Shown: positions 8,435 to 17,010 of the stretch, one piece after another
How positions within the stretch are numbered: the first letter of the stretch is position 1
Layout: every line of letters begins with the position of its first letter
Source of the DNA: Rhodospirillaceae bacterium
GTDB taxonomy: Bacteria > Pseudomonadota > Alphaproteobacteria > Bin65
Assembly: GCA_009840595.1 (NCBI GenBank)
Contig: VXNK01000038.1
Location: 1-64,000 of the forward strand
Length of the DNA stretch: 64,000 bases
Direction of reading: 5' to 3'
Translations under genes and position numbers: made by a program
The notes under the pieces: generated by a model
What the model saw: the letters and a program-made list of their open reading frames with translations, nothing else
The model's database searches: none
What the model was told of the DNA's origin: nothing

Positions 8435-10387
8435 ATGGCGTTCCTCAACGACCGGCGCAACCTGACGATCGCCTCCCTGATCGTCGCCTTCGTCTTCCTG
8501 TTCGCCTTCAACGCCTTTGTCGGCAGTACGGTACGCAACCTTTCGGTCGATCTGACCGAGGACAGGGAGTTCACCCTCTCCGAGGGCACGGAACGGGTGC
8601 TGAAATCGCTCGAAGAGCCGATCACGCTGCGCCTGTTCCTCTCGCCCGCGCTGATCGAGCGGGCGCCGGGCTATGCCGCCGCGGCGAACCGGGTGCGCAA
8701 CCTTCTCGACCGCTACGTTGCCCTAGCGAACGGCAAGATCCGTCTGGAGACCTACCGCCCCGAGCCCTATTCGGAAGACGAGGACAAGGCCGAGGCCTAC
8801 GGCATGGAAGGCGTGCCGATCGATACGAGCGGCACGCTGGTCTATTTCGGCCTCGCCGGGACCAACACGGTGGATGCCGAAGAGAGCATCCCCTTCTTCC
8901 ATCCGAACCGCCAGCGTTTCGTCGAATACGACCTCACCCGGCTGGTTCACAGCCTGGGCGTCAAGAAGCGGGTCGTCGGCCTGATTGCCGGCCTTCCGAT
9001 CGACGGCACCTTCAGCATGCAGGGCGGCATGCAGCAGCCCTGGCCGATCTACAAGGAGATCGAGAAGCAGTTCGAGGTCAAAACGGTCGACGAGACCAAG
9101 GACAGCATCCCGGACGATATCGACGTGCTGATGATCGTCCATCCGCGCAGCCTGTCGGACAAGACGCTCTATGCCATCGACCAGTTCGTCCTGAAGGGCG
9201 GCAAGGCCCTGGTCATGGTCGACCCGGTGCCCGAGACGGCGCCGCGCCGCCGCACCTTCATGGGCGCCGGGCCGGTTCCGCCGGGATCCGGGCTGCCGAA
9301 GCTGTTCGAGGCCTGGGGCGTCGATTACGACAGTGCCGCGGTGGCGACCGACGCCAACCGGGCTATCGCGATGCCCCATAACTCCAAGGGCCAGACCGTG
9401 CATGTGCCGCACATCGCCTATATGGAGCTGCGCAAGGAGGACCTGCACAAGACCGACCGGGTGACCGCCCAGATCGAAGTCCTGATCTTCGCGACTCCGG
9501 GCCATTTCGCCAAGGCGAAGGACGGGTCGACGGCCGTCTCGCCGCTCGTGACGACGACCGGGGTCGCCATGGTGCGCAAAGCGGAGGATTACCGGCTGCA
9601 GCCGGACCTCGTCGACCTGTACCGGACCTACCGTCCCGGCGACCGGAAACTGTGGCTCGCCGTGCGCGTGACCGGCAAGGCGGACAGTGCCTTCCCCGAC
9701 GGCCGCCCCGCCGACGATGCGGACGTCGAAAAGAAGGCGAACGAAAGTGCGGAAAATGACGCCGGCGCGGAAAACGGCAAAGACGCGAAAGCGGCGGCAC
9801 CGGCCCATGTCGCGGCGTCGCAGAAGCCGCTCAACCTGATCCTGGTCGCCGACGCCGATTTCATGGAAACCGGCTTCTGGGCGCAGAAGACGGCGGTCGG
9901 CGAGGCGGAGGTCTACACGCCGTTCGCCAACAATGCCGATTTCGTCGTGAACGCGCTGGACGATCTGGCGCGCGCCGATCCGCTGATCGGCCTGCGCGGA
10001 CGCGGCGCACCGGCGCGGCCGTTCACCGTGGTCGACGACCTGCGCAAGGCGTCGCAGAACAAGCTGCGCGCCAAGCAGCTCGAACTGGCGCGGGATCTCG
10101 AGGACATCCGCAAGAAGCTCAACGAGGCCCGGACGGCGAGCAAGGACGGCCGGACCGTCCTGACCGACAAACAGCAGGAAACGCTGCGCGGCTATCTGGC
10201 GAAGTTCCTCGCCATCCGGCAGGAGCAGCGGGCCGTCCTCGCCGATCTGCGCAAGGATGTCGAGGCGCTGGAGGCGCAGACCAAATTCTACAACATCGCG
10301 CTGATTCCCCTGCTGATCGCCGTGCTGGCGATCCTGATCGCGATCTGGCGCGCACGGCGCCGGCGCCGGCGCTATGAAACCGCCTGA
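8435..10387 (+). CDS. GldG-family ABC-type auxiliary protein
   Basis: A 650-residue protein anchored by an N-terminal helix ('IVAFVFLFAFNAFV') and a C-terminal helix ('IALIPLLIAVLAILIAIWRA') followed by an Arg-rich tail. Between them is a large periplasmic region of the GldG/ABC-type uncharacterised family: 'DLTEDREFTLSEGTERVLKS' near the start, then a DUF4350-like stretch around 'VLMIVHPRSLSDKTLYAIDQ'. Near the C terminus a charged, probably coiled-coil segment ('QLELARDLEDIRKKLNEART') precedes the last helix. A low-complexity Ala/Glu/Asp/Lys insert lies around residues 425-460. GGAG precedes the start. It likely forms the periplasmic part of the exporter with the two upstream gene products; a ligand-binding role is inference. 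Confidence 0.85.
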   Translation: MAFLNDRRNLTIASLIVAFVFLFAFNAFVGSTVRNLSVDLTEDREFTLSEGTERVLKSLEEPITLRLFLSPALIERAPGYAAAANRVRNLLDRYVALANGKIRLETYRPEPYSEDEDKAEAYGMEGVPIDTSGTLVYFGLAGTNTVDAEESIPFFHPNRQRFVEYDLTRLVHSLGVKKRVVGLIAGLPIDGTFSMQGGMQQPWPIYKEIEKQFEVKTVDETKDSIPDDIDVLMIVHPRSLSDKTLYAIDQFVLKGGKALVMVDPVPETAPRRRTFMGAGPVPPGSGLPKLFEAWGVDYDSAAVATDANRAIAMPHNSKGQTVHVPHIAYMELRKEDLHKTDRVTAQIEVLIFATPGHFAKAKDGSTAVSPLVTTTGVAMVRKAEDYRLQPDLVDLYRTYRPGDRKLWLAVRVTGKADSAFPDGRPADDADVEKKANESAENDAGAENGKDAKAAAPAHVAASQKPLNLILVADADFMETGFWAQKTAVGEAEVYTPFANNADFVVNALDDLARADPLIGLRGRGAPARPFTVVDDLRKASQNKLRAKQLELARDLEDIRKKLNEARTASKDGRTVLTDKQQETLRGYLAKFLAIRQEQRAVLADLRKDVEALEAQTKFYNIALIPLLIAVLAILIAIWRARRRRRRYETA

Positions 10388-10464
10388 GCGCGCCTTTCGC
10401 CCCGGAACCGTTCCGAAACCGCCCCGCAAAGATCCCGCAACGATCCCGCAACAATAACGCCGCC

Positions 10465-11658
10465 ATGACCAAGACCGGCTTCCTGATCCTGACCGCCGTT
10501 ACCGCCGCGCTGATTGTCGGCGCCGTGGCGCTGCGGCCGGCGGCGACGACGATGGCGCCGTCGGAAGGCGCCCGTTTTTTCCCCGGCCTCGACGGCGCGG
10601 CGCTCGACGCGGTCGACCGCATCCGCGTAACCGCCGAGGGCAGGAAAATCACCCTCGATCGCAAGGACGGCCGATGGACCGTGCGCGACAAGGGCGGCTA
10701 TCCGGCGACCTTCGCAAAGGTGAAGGAGGCGCTGGTTTCGCTGTCGCAGCTCAGGCAGTTCGAGCGCAAGACCGCCGATCCGTCGCGCTACGACAAGCTC
10801 GATCTCGGAGACCCGGCCGGGAAGGACGCGAAGTCCAAGCGGCTGACCGCTTTCGCCGGCGACAAGACGGTCGCCGACGTCATTGTCGGCAAGAGCAATA
10901 CCAAGGAAATCCTGTTCGGCCGCTCGCTGGTCTATGTCCGCCTGCCCGGCGACAGGCAGAGCTGGCTCGCCGTCGGCGATCCGAAGCTGGCCGCCGAGGT
11001 CGGCGACTGGCTCGACCGCGCGGTGCTCGACGTCAAGACCGGGCGGATCCGGGAAGCGGTCCTGACCGCCGCCGCCGGGACGGACGGCGACCCGCCCGAT
11101 CGGGTGATCGTCGGCAAGGACAAGGCCGGGGACGATAAATTCCGGCTGCGCAACGTGCCGGAAGGCCGCGAGATCAAGGGCGAGCGCTTCCTGCGCTATA
11201 TCGGCGAGAGCCTCGACAATCTGACGCTGGAGGATGTCAGGCCGGCCGGCGAGGTCGATTTTGCCGGCAAGGCCGCGGGCGGCGCCGTATTCCGGACCTT
11301 CGACGGCCTGGTCGTCACCGCGAAGCTGGCCCGGACCGGCAAGCCGGACGAGGACGACAAATACTGGATGACCTTCGAGGCCGGCGTCGACGAAGCGGCG
11401 CTGCTGAAGGAAAAGCCGAAGAAAGGCTCCGACCTCAAACCGGCCGCCGAAGTCCGCAAGGAAGCCGCTGCGGTCGCTGCGCGGACCGCCGGCTGGGCCT
11501 ACAAGGTCTCGTCCACCGTCACCCGCTTCCTGCGCTACACCATGGCCGACATCCTGAAACCGCCGCCGAAGGAAAAAGCCGCTGAGGATGCCGAAGCGAA
11601 ACCGGCCGACGGCGGCGCGACCGGCGATCCCCCGTCGGCAGACAAGAAGGACGAGTAG
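10465..11658 (+). CDS. DUF4340 domain-containing membrane-anchored protein
   Basis: A 397-residue protein with one N-terminal signal-anchor ('GFLILTAVTAALIVGAVAL') and the rest presumably periplasmic. It carries DUF4340 repeats, with blocks such as 'ITLDRKDGRWTVRDKGGYPA' and 'YDKLDLGDPAGKD' that recur across the family, and an acidic Lys/Glu/Ala-rich tail. DUF4340 proteins almost always follow GldG-type genes and the arrangement holds here: 77 nt separate the two, with no strong ribosome binding site but two direct copies of 'gatcccgcaac' before the start. The obvious inference is that it is a fourth component of the exporter. No enzymatic motif is visible. Confidence 0.8.
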   Translation: MTKTGFLILTAVTAALIVGAVALRPAATTMAPSEGARFFPGLDGAALDAVDRIRVTAEGRKITLDRKDGRWTVRDKGGYPATFAKVKEALVSLSQLRQFERKTADPSRYDKLDLGDPAGKDAKSKRLTAFAGDKTVADVIVGKSNTKEILFGRSLVYVRLPGDRQSWLAVGDPKLAAEVGDWLDRAVLDVKTGRIREAVLTAAAGTDGDPPDRVIVGKDKAGDDKFRLRNVPEGREIKGERFLRYIGESLDNLTLEDVRPAGEVDFAGKAAGGAVFRTFDGLVVTAKLARTGKPDEDDKYWMTFEAGVDEAALLKEKPKKGSDLKPAAEVRKEAAAVAARTAGWAYKVSSTVTRFLRYTMADILKPPPKEKAAEDAEAKPADGGATGDPPSADKKDE

Positions 11659-11957
11659 CCGCCAACGGCAACGATACGAAACGCAGCCGGAGTATGCCGC
11701 CAATCCGCCCGATCGCACCGAAAGCGCAGACGGGTCGGGAGTTGGTTGCCTTTTTCCGCAATTCGCCCTTGATGGGCGCAGGTCTTCGGTTCGAGCGGGA
11801 CCGGTGGGCCGGTCGTACAATCGATCTCGAAACGACCCCGGATGCGAACGAACTGTCCCTCGCCACCGCAAGACCGACGGACTATGATCCGGCCCCGGGA
11901 TTGCATCGGCATGCCGCTGCGCCGCCGATGCGGCCGCGGCGGATCGGGAGGAACGAC

Positions 11958-13223
11958 ATGGCCGGCGACTTCATCGACATTCCCGCCGCGGACGGCGGCG
12001 CATTCCAGGGCTATCTCGCCTTGCCGGAGGGCGGCAAGGGCCCCGGCCTGATGATCCTTCAGGAAATCTTCGGCGTGAACGAAGCGATCCGCGCGACCTG
12101 CGATTACTTCGCCGAAGAGGGCTATGTCGTCCTCGCGCCGGACATGTTCCACCGGCTCGAACGGCGGGTCGATCTCGGCTATTCCGACGACGAGCGCGCC
12201 AGGGCATTCGACTTTCTCGGCCGGTTCGATTTCGCCAAGGCGGTCGAGGACATGACCGCCACCGTCGCGCATCTCAAGGGCATGGATGCGGTGAAGGGCC
12301 AGGGCAAGGGCGGCGCCACCCAGGTCGCCGCGCTCGGCTACTGCCTGGGCGGGGCGCTGGCCTACCAGGCGGCGGCCCATTGCGGCGTCGCGGCGGCGGC
12401 CAGCTACTACGGCGTGCAGATCGAGAAGCAGCTGCACCTCAAGGACAGGATCGAGTGCCCGACGGTGCTGCATTTCGGCGGCGCTGACGAGCATGTCCCG
12501 ATGGAAGCGGTCGAGCAGGTCCGCGAGGCTTTCGCGGACAAGGACCATGTGCTGGTCAACGTCTACGAGGGCGCGCCCCACGGCTTCGCCAACCGCTTCC
12601 GCGACAGCTACGACAAGGCGGCGGCCGGCATGGCGCATTCGCGCACTATCGCGCTGCTGCGCGGCACGATGGGGCCGGGCTACGACCTCGAGCATCTGTG
12701 GGACATGCACTGCTACTACGAGTTCGCGACCCGCGACGTCGACGCCACGATGGCGACGATGGTGGCGCAGCCCTACGTCAACCACATCCCGACCATGACC
12801 GGCGGCGTCGGCTATACCGAGCTGCACCGCTTCTACAAGAACCATTTCGTCAACGCGAACCCGGACGATACGGCGCTGATCCCGGTCTCGCGCACCGTCG
12901 GCGCCGACCGGGTGGTCGACGAGATGATCTTCGAATTCACCCACGACCGGGAGATCGACTGGATGCTGCCCGGCGTGGCCCCGACCGGCAAACGGGTGCG
13001 CATCCCGCTGGTCGCCATCATCAATTTCCGCGGCCCGAAGCTGTATCACGAGCATATCTACTGGGATCAGGCCTCCGTCCTGGTCCAGATCGGCGTGCTC
13101 GACGCGAAGGACCTGCCGACCGCCGGCATGGCGACCGCGGAGAAGATGCTCGACGAGACGCAGCCGTCCAACACGCTGATGGAGCGCTGGGCGGAGAGCG
13201 CCCCGGCGGAAGCCGCCGAATAG
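11958..13223 (+). CDS. Dienelactone hydrolase fused to NTF2/SnoaL-like domain
   Basis: A 421-residue two-domain protein. Residues 1 to about 230 are a dienelactone hydrolase: E36 in 'LQEIFGVN', nucleophile C129 in 'ALGYCLGG', D177 in 'GADEHVP' and H208 in 'GAPHGF' make the full catalytic set. Residues about 240-421 look like an NTF2/SnoaL (ester-cyclase-like) alpha-beta cone, rich in His, Tyr and Trp. The start at 11958 has a GGGAGG upstream; the longer track ORF adds unrelated sequence. Dienelactone hydrolases open lactones, including gamma-lactones, to hydroxy/oxo acids. The gene sits directly before a peptide-type ABC substrate-binding gene and a downstream CoA-catabolic series, so hydrolysis of a lactone from that pathway is plausible but unproven. 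It ends 'EAAE'. Confidence 0.85.
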   Translation: MAGDFIDIPAADGGAFQGYLALPEGGKGPGLMILQEIFGVNEAIRATCDYFAEEGYVVLAPDMFHRLERRVDLGYSDDERARAFDFLGRFDFAKAVEDMTATVAHLKGMDAVKGQGKGGATQVAALGYCLGGALAYQAAAHCGVAAAASYYGVQIEKQLHLKDRIECPTVLHFGGADEHVPMEAVEQVREAFADKDHVLVNVYEGAPHGFANRFRDSYDKAAAGMAHSRTIALLRGTMGPGYDLEHLWDMHCYYEFATRDVDATMATMVAQPYVNHIPTMTGGVGYTELHRFYKNHFVNANPDDTALIPVSRTVGADRVVDEMIFEFTHDREIDWMLPGVAPTGKRVRIPLVAIINFRGPKLYHEHIYWDQASVLVQIGVLDAKDLPTAGMATAEKMLDETQPSNTLMERWAESAPAEAAE

Positions 13224-13266
13224 GGCAGCCCGTTAACGACACGGCTATTTCGCAAGGGAGGAAACC

Positions 13267-14811
13267 ATGACCCACATGGACCGCAGGCAGTTCCTGCACA
13301 CTGCCGGTGCGGCCGGCGCCGCGACCGGCCTCGGCTCGCTGCTGTTCAACCGGGCGGCGGCGGCCGCCATCGGCGATACGCTCACCATCGCCTACCATGT
13401 GCCGCTGCCGGCCTGGGATCCGACGACCGGCCTGTCCTCGGTCAACCCGCAGCTCATGTCGATCTACAAATGCGTGTTCGACCAGTATGTCGACCAGAAC
13501 GCCGACCTGAGCTTCCGGCCCGGCTTGCTGACCAAGTGGGGCTGGAACGACGACAAGACGAAGATCCGCATGGAGGTGCGCCAGGGCGCCAAATGGTCGG
13601 ACGGCACGCCGATCACGGCGCAGGACATCGTCTGGAACCTGCAGCGCGTCGCCAACCCGAAGACCGGCAACCCGGTATCCTTCGTCTGGGCGTCGGTCGC
13701 CAACCTGAAGGCCGAGGGCAACGTCGTCACCGGCGACGTCAAGCAGTATACGCCCGACCTGTTCAAGTGGATGGCGTTCCTGACCGCCTACGTCCTGCCG
13801 CCGCACCACTACAAGAAGGTCGGCAAGGCGGGCTTCGAGAAGCAGCCGATGGGCTCCGGCCCCTACACGGTGGACGAGTTCCAGCGCGGCTCCTTCGTGC
13901 GCCTGAAGGCGAACCCCAACTACTGGGGCGACCAGCCGGCGTTCAAGACCGTCGTGTTCAAGTTCGTCACCGATCCGGCGGCGCGCATCGCCGAGATCGA
14001 GAGCGGCCGGTCGGACCTCACCCTCAACATCCCGTTCGAGGAATACGACCGACTGCGGGCCAAGGACGGCCTCGAAGGCGTCGCGACGCCGGTTTCCGAC
14101 ATCGCCATGATCTTCTTCAACGATGTCGAGCCGATGACCGATATCAACGTGCGCAAGGCGGCGGTGATGGCGGTCAACAAGAAGGCGATCGTCGACCGGC
14201 TGCTGCGCGGCTACGGCGTGCCCATCGAGACCCTGCTGGCGCCGCCCTATACCGGCTTCGACCCGAACGTGAAGACGCCCTACGACCCGAAGGGCGCGGC
14301 GGCCCTGCTCGCCAAGTCCGGCTATTCGAAGGACAAGCCGGTCACGTTCAAGATCCAGACCACGCGGGGCTACATCGCCAAGGACTACGAGGTCATCCAG
14401 GCCATCGTCGGCATGTGGCGCAAGGTCGGGATCCAGGCCGAGATCGAGGTCTACGAGGTCGCCAAGCATTTCGAGCTGCGCGCCCAGGACAAGCTGGCGC
14501 CCGCCGCCTTCTACAACTGGGGCAACTCGATCGGCGACCCGACCACCTCGACCGGCCACGCCATGTTCGGCCCGTCGCCGCACTCGACCTGGGACACCAA
14601 GGATCTCGACGGCATGATCGGCCCGCTGTGGGGCGAGAAGGACGAGGCCAAGCGCATCGCCGGCTGGCAGAATGTCAACCGCTATATCGCCGAGAAGGCC
14701 TATGTCTTCCCGCTTTATCAGCAGGTCCAGCCGGTGGTGTTCAAGACGGGCCTGAAATTCAAGGGCCACTTCGCCAACTTCGTCCTGCCCCAAGCGATGT
14801 CGAAGGGGTAG
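13267..14811 (+). CDS. ABC transporter substrate-binding protein, family 5 (peptide/nickel type)
   Basis: A 514-residue periplasmic binding protein of the SBP_bac_5 (DppA/OppA) family. It starts with a twin-arginine type signal ('MDRRQFLHTAGAAGAA'), implying export folded through Tat, with processing near 'AAAAAIG'. Family blocks include 'VRQGAKWSDGTPITAQDIVW' and 'GSGPYTVDEFQRGSFVRLKA'. A strong GGGAGG precedes the ATG. It would capture the substrate for the two permeases and two ATPases downstream; the gene for the first permease begins 302 nt later, after an inserted palindromic repeat pair. Ligands for the family range from peptides to opines, glycosides and other small organics, so the actual ligand cannot be read from sequence. 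Confidence 0.9.
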   Translation: MTHMDRRQFLHTAGAAGAATGLGSLLFNRAAAAAIGDTLTIAYHVPLPAWDPTTGLSSVNPQLMSIYKCVFDQYVDQNADLSFRPGLLTKWGWNDDKTKIRMEVRQGAKWSDGTPITAQDIVWNLQRVANPKTGNPVSFVWASVANLKAEGNVVTGDVKQYTPDLFKWMAFLTAYVLPPHHYKKVGKAGFEKQPMGSGPYTVDEFQRGSFVRLKANPNYWGDQPAFKTVVFKFVTDPAARIAEIESGRSDLTLNIPFEEYDRLRAKDGLEGVATPVSDIAMIFFNDVEPMTDINVRKAAVMAVNKKAIVDRLLRGYGVPIETLLAPPYTGFDPNVKTPYDPKGAAALLAKSGYSKDKPVTFKIQTTRGYIAKDYEVIQAIVGMWRKVGIQAEIEVYEVAKHFELRAQDKLAPAAFYNWGNSIGDPTTSTGHAMFGPSPHSTWDTKDLDGMIGPLWGEKDEAKRIAGWQNVNRYIAEKAYVFPLYQQVQPVVFKTGLKFKGHFANFVLPQAMSKG

Positions 14812-15113
14812 GAGCGGTATACCTGCCGCTGCGGCTTTCCAAAGGAATAGCCGTGTCCCAATTCCTCCCCCTCTTCAGAGGGGGAGGCCAGGTGGGGGTG
14901 GCGCGGCGCCCGTTTCCGTAGCGGGGCGCGCTTCGCCGCAAGGCGAATTCTCTGGCGGCCCAAAACACCCCCATCCCCTCCGCTGCGCTCCGGGACTTCC
15001 CCCGCTGAAGCGGGGGAAGGATAATCGCGGGACGGTGCGGCGGAAATCCGCATTCCGAACGAAGGGCGCCGCACCGACCACCTGCGCACACTCCGGGCTG
15101 ACGCCGCAGACCC
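14812..15113. other. Intergenic gap inside the ABC importer operon, holding repeats
   Basis: 302 bp between the binding-protein gene and the first permease gene. Most of it is the inverted repeat pair at 14861-15021. The remaining ~90 bp next to the permease start have no recognisable promoter, and the permease has only a weak ribosome binding site. Confidence 0.6.
14861..15021. repeat. Inverted pair of REP-like palindromic units within an operon
   Basis: One unit begins 'attcctccccctcttcagag' and runs into 'aggtgggggtgg'. About 65 bp later the second runs 'acacccccatcccctccgc' to 'cttcccccgctgaagcgggg'. They are the same family as the units flanking the DUF559 ORF but with no nuclease gene between them. 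In the transcript each palindrome, and the pair as a whole, could fold into hairpins and so attenuate or stabilise the mRNA between the binding-protein and permease segments. Confidence 0.75.
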
Positions 15114-16124
15114 ATGTCCTGGTCCTTCCTGCTCCGCCGGCTGCTTCTGGCGATCCCGACATTGTTCGGCGTGGCGGTGATCGTGTTCGTGCTGCTGCGC
15201 GTCGTGCCGGGCGATCCGATCGCCATGCTGATCGGGCCGGGGGCGACCGACGCGGACATCGCCGAGTTGCGCCGGCTCTACGGGCTGGACGAGAGCATCG
15301 CGCTCCAGTTCGTCTACTATCTGGAGGACCTGGCCCGCGGCAATTTCGGCACCTCGATCTCGATGCGCCAGGACGTGATGGAACTGGTGCTCGGCCGCCT
15401 GCCGGTGACGATCGAATTGTGCCTGTTCGCCATGCTCGTCGCCCTCGCCCTCGGCGGCGCGATGGCGCTTGCCGGCGCCTACTGGCGCGGCCGGGCCGGC
15501 GAGGCCGCGGTCGACGGCGCCGCCGGCTTCGTCCTGGCGATCCCGGATTTCCTGTGGGCCCTGCTGTTCATCCTGTTCGTCGTCGTCTTCGCGCTCGACG
15601 GGTTGCCGATCTCCGGCCGGATCGGCCATGACGTCGGCTTCCGGGGCGCGACCGGCTTCCTGCTGATCGAGAGCCTCGTGCGCCTGCGCTTCGATGCCTT
15701 CGGCTCGGTCCTGCTCCACACGGTATTGCCGGCCTTTGCGCTCGCGCTGCCGCTCGCCGCGATCATCGCGCGGGTGCTCAAGACCTCGATCGCCGAGGCG
15801 ATGACCCAGGACTATATCCTGATGGCGCGGGTCAAGGGCTTCTCCCGGGCGCGGATCGTCTGCCGCGAAGCCCTGCGCAACGCCCTGGTGCCGACCGTGA
15901 CGCTCACCGGCGTCCAGTTCACCTTCCTGGTCGGCGGCACGGTGCTGGTCGAGAAGATCTTCTCCTATCCCGGCATCGGCAACATGGCGATCGACGCCGT
16001 CATCAACCGCGACCTGCCGCTGATCCAGGGCCTGGTGCTGACCTTCGCGGTGCTGTTCATCGCCACCAATCTGCTGGTCGACATGAGCTACGCGCTGCTC
16101 AACCCGCGGATGCGCCATGGCTGA
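15114..16124 (+). CDS. ABC transporter permease, DppB-like
   Basis: A 336-residue inner-membrane permease of the dipeptide/oligopeptide/nickel importer family. The opening 'RRLLLAIPTLFGVAVIVFVL' is the typical first helix, followed by the periplasmic 'PGDPIAMLIGPGATDADIAE' block and a binding-protein-dependent transport domain with the EAA-type loop 'EAMTQDYILMARVKGFSRAR'. It ends in 'YALLNPRMRHG'. The gene overlaps the following permease by 8 nt, so the two are translationally coupled and should form the heterodimeric channel. The upstream ribosome binding site is weak, which together with the repeat pair before it may make expression lower than that of the binding protein. Confidence 0.9.
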   Translation: MSWSFLLRRLLLAIPTLFGVAVIVFVLLRVVPGDPIAMLIGPGATDADIAELRRLYGLDESIALQFVYYLEDLARGNFGTSISMRQDVMELVLGRLPVTIELCLFAMLVALALGGAMALAGAYWRGRAGEAAVDGAAGFVLAIPDFLWALLFILFVVVFALDGLPISGRIGHDVGFRGATGFLLIESLVRLRFDAFGSVLLHTVLPAFALALPLAAIIARVLKTSIAEAMTQDYILMARVKGFSRARIVCREALRNALVPTVTLTGVQFTFLVGGTVLVEKIFSYPGIGNMAIDAVINRDLPLIQGLVLTFAVLFIATNLLVDMSYALLNPRMRHG

Positions 16125-17010
16125 TGCGGCGGCCCTGCCCGGCGGTTTGCTGCCGCGCGCCCGGGAAAGCGCGGTTCGCCGGATGCTGGCGAACCGGCGG
16201 GTCGTCCTCGGCGGCGCAGTGCTGCTGTTCTTTGCGCTCGCTGCGGTCTTCGCGCCGCTCATCGCGCCGCATGACCCGGTCGAACAGGATCTGCTGCTGC
16301 AATACGCGCCGCCCTTCTGGTCGGACAAGGCGGAGCCGGGATACCTGTTCGGCACCGACAATCTGGGCCGGGATATCCTGTCCCGCCTCATCTACGGCGC
16401 GCAGATCGCCCTGTTCGTCGCCGTCACCGCAGCGGCGGCGGCCGGGCTGCTCGGCACGGTGCTCGGCCTGCTCGCCGGCTATCTCGGCGGCTGGGTCGAT
16501 GCCGTCATCTCCCGGCTGGTCGAGATCTGGATGGCCTTCCCGGCGGTCCTGCTGTCGATCGTCCTGGTCGCCGTGATGGGCACCGGCCTGCATTCGGTCA
16601 TCATCGCCATCGCGGTGATCGACTGGACCCGCTTCTGCCGGGTCGTGCGCGCCGAGACCATGGCCCAGAAGCAGCAGGACTATGTTGCCTCGGCGGTCAC
16701 CGTCGGGCTCGGCCGCATGGGCATCCTGTGGCGCGAGATCCTGCCCAACGTGCTGCCTTTGCTGCTCGTCCTGTTCACGCTCGAAATGGGCATCGCGGTG
16801 ATCGTCGAGGCGATCCTCAGCTATGTGAACCTGTCGCTGGCGTCCGATTTCCCGACCTGGGGCACGATGATCGCCGATGGCCGGAAATATGTGAACCAGG
16901 CGCCCTGGCTGATGATCCTGCCGATCGTCTGCGTCATCGCCCTCGTCCTGGCGCTGAACGCGCTCGGCGACGGGCTGAAGGACGCGCTCGATCCGGTGAT
17001 GCGCAAATGA
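16117..17010 (+). CDS. ABC transporter permease, DppC-like
   Basis: A 297-residue second permease. It has the DppC hallmarks: a short cytoplasmic N terminus, 'RRVVLGGAVLLFFALAAVFA' as first helix, the 'APHDPVEQDLLLQYAPPFW' periplasmic segment, 'HLFGTDNLGRDILSR'-like block (here 'YLFGTDNLGRDILSRLIYG'), and the cytoplasmic coupling loop around 'AETMAQKQQDYVASAVTVGL'. It ends in 'NALGDGLKDALDPVMRK', a near-universal ending for this family. It overlaps the upstream permease by 8 nt and the downstream ATPase by 4 nt (ATGA). Function: partner of the DppB-like subunit in import of the unknown ligand. Confidence 0.92.
   Translation: MADAAALPGGLLPRARESAVRRMLANRRVVLGGAVLLFFALAAVFAPLIAPHDPVEQDLLLQYAPPFWSDKAEPGYLFGTDNLGRDILSRLIYGAQIALFVAVTAAAAAGLLGTVLGLLAGYLGGWVDAVISRLVEIWMAFPAVLLSIVLVAVMGTGLHSVIIAIAVIDWTRFCRVVRAETMAQKQQDYVASAVTVGLGRMGILWREILPNVLPLLLVLFTLEMGIAVIVEAILSYVNLSLASDFPTWGTMIADGRKYVNQAPWLMILPIVCVIALVLALNALGDGLKDALDPVMRK

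Noticed and set aside
13021-14793. 590-codon minus-strand ORF opposite the family 5 binding protein
   Set aside because: Composition typical of an antisense frame (RGHRVD-type repeats), no start context and no homology signal.
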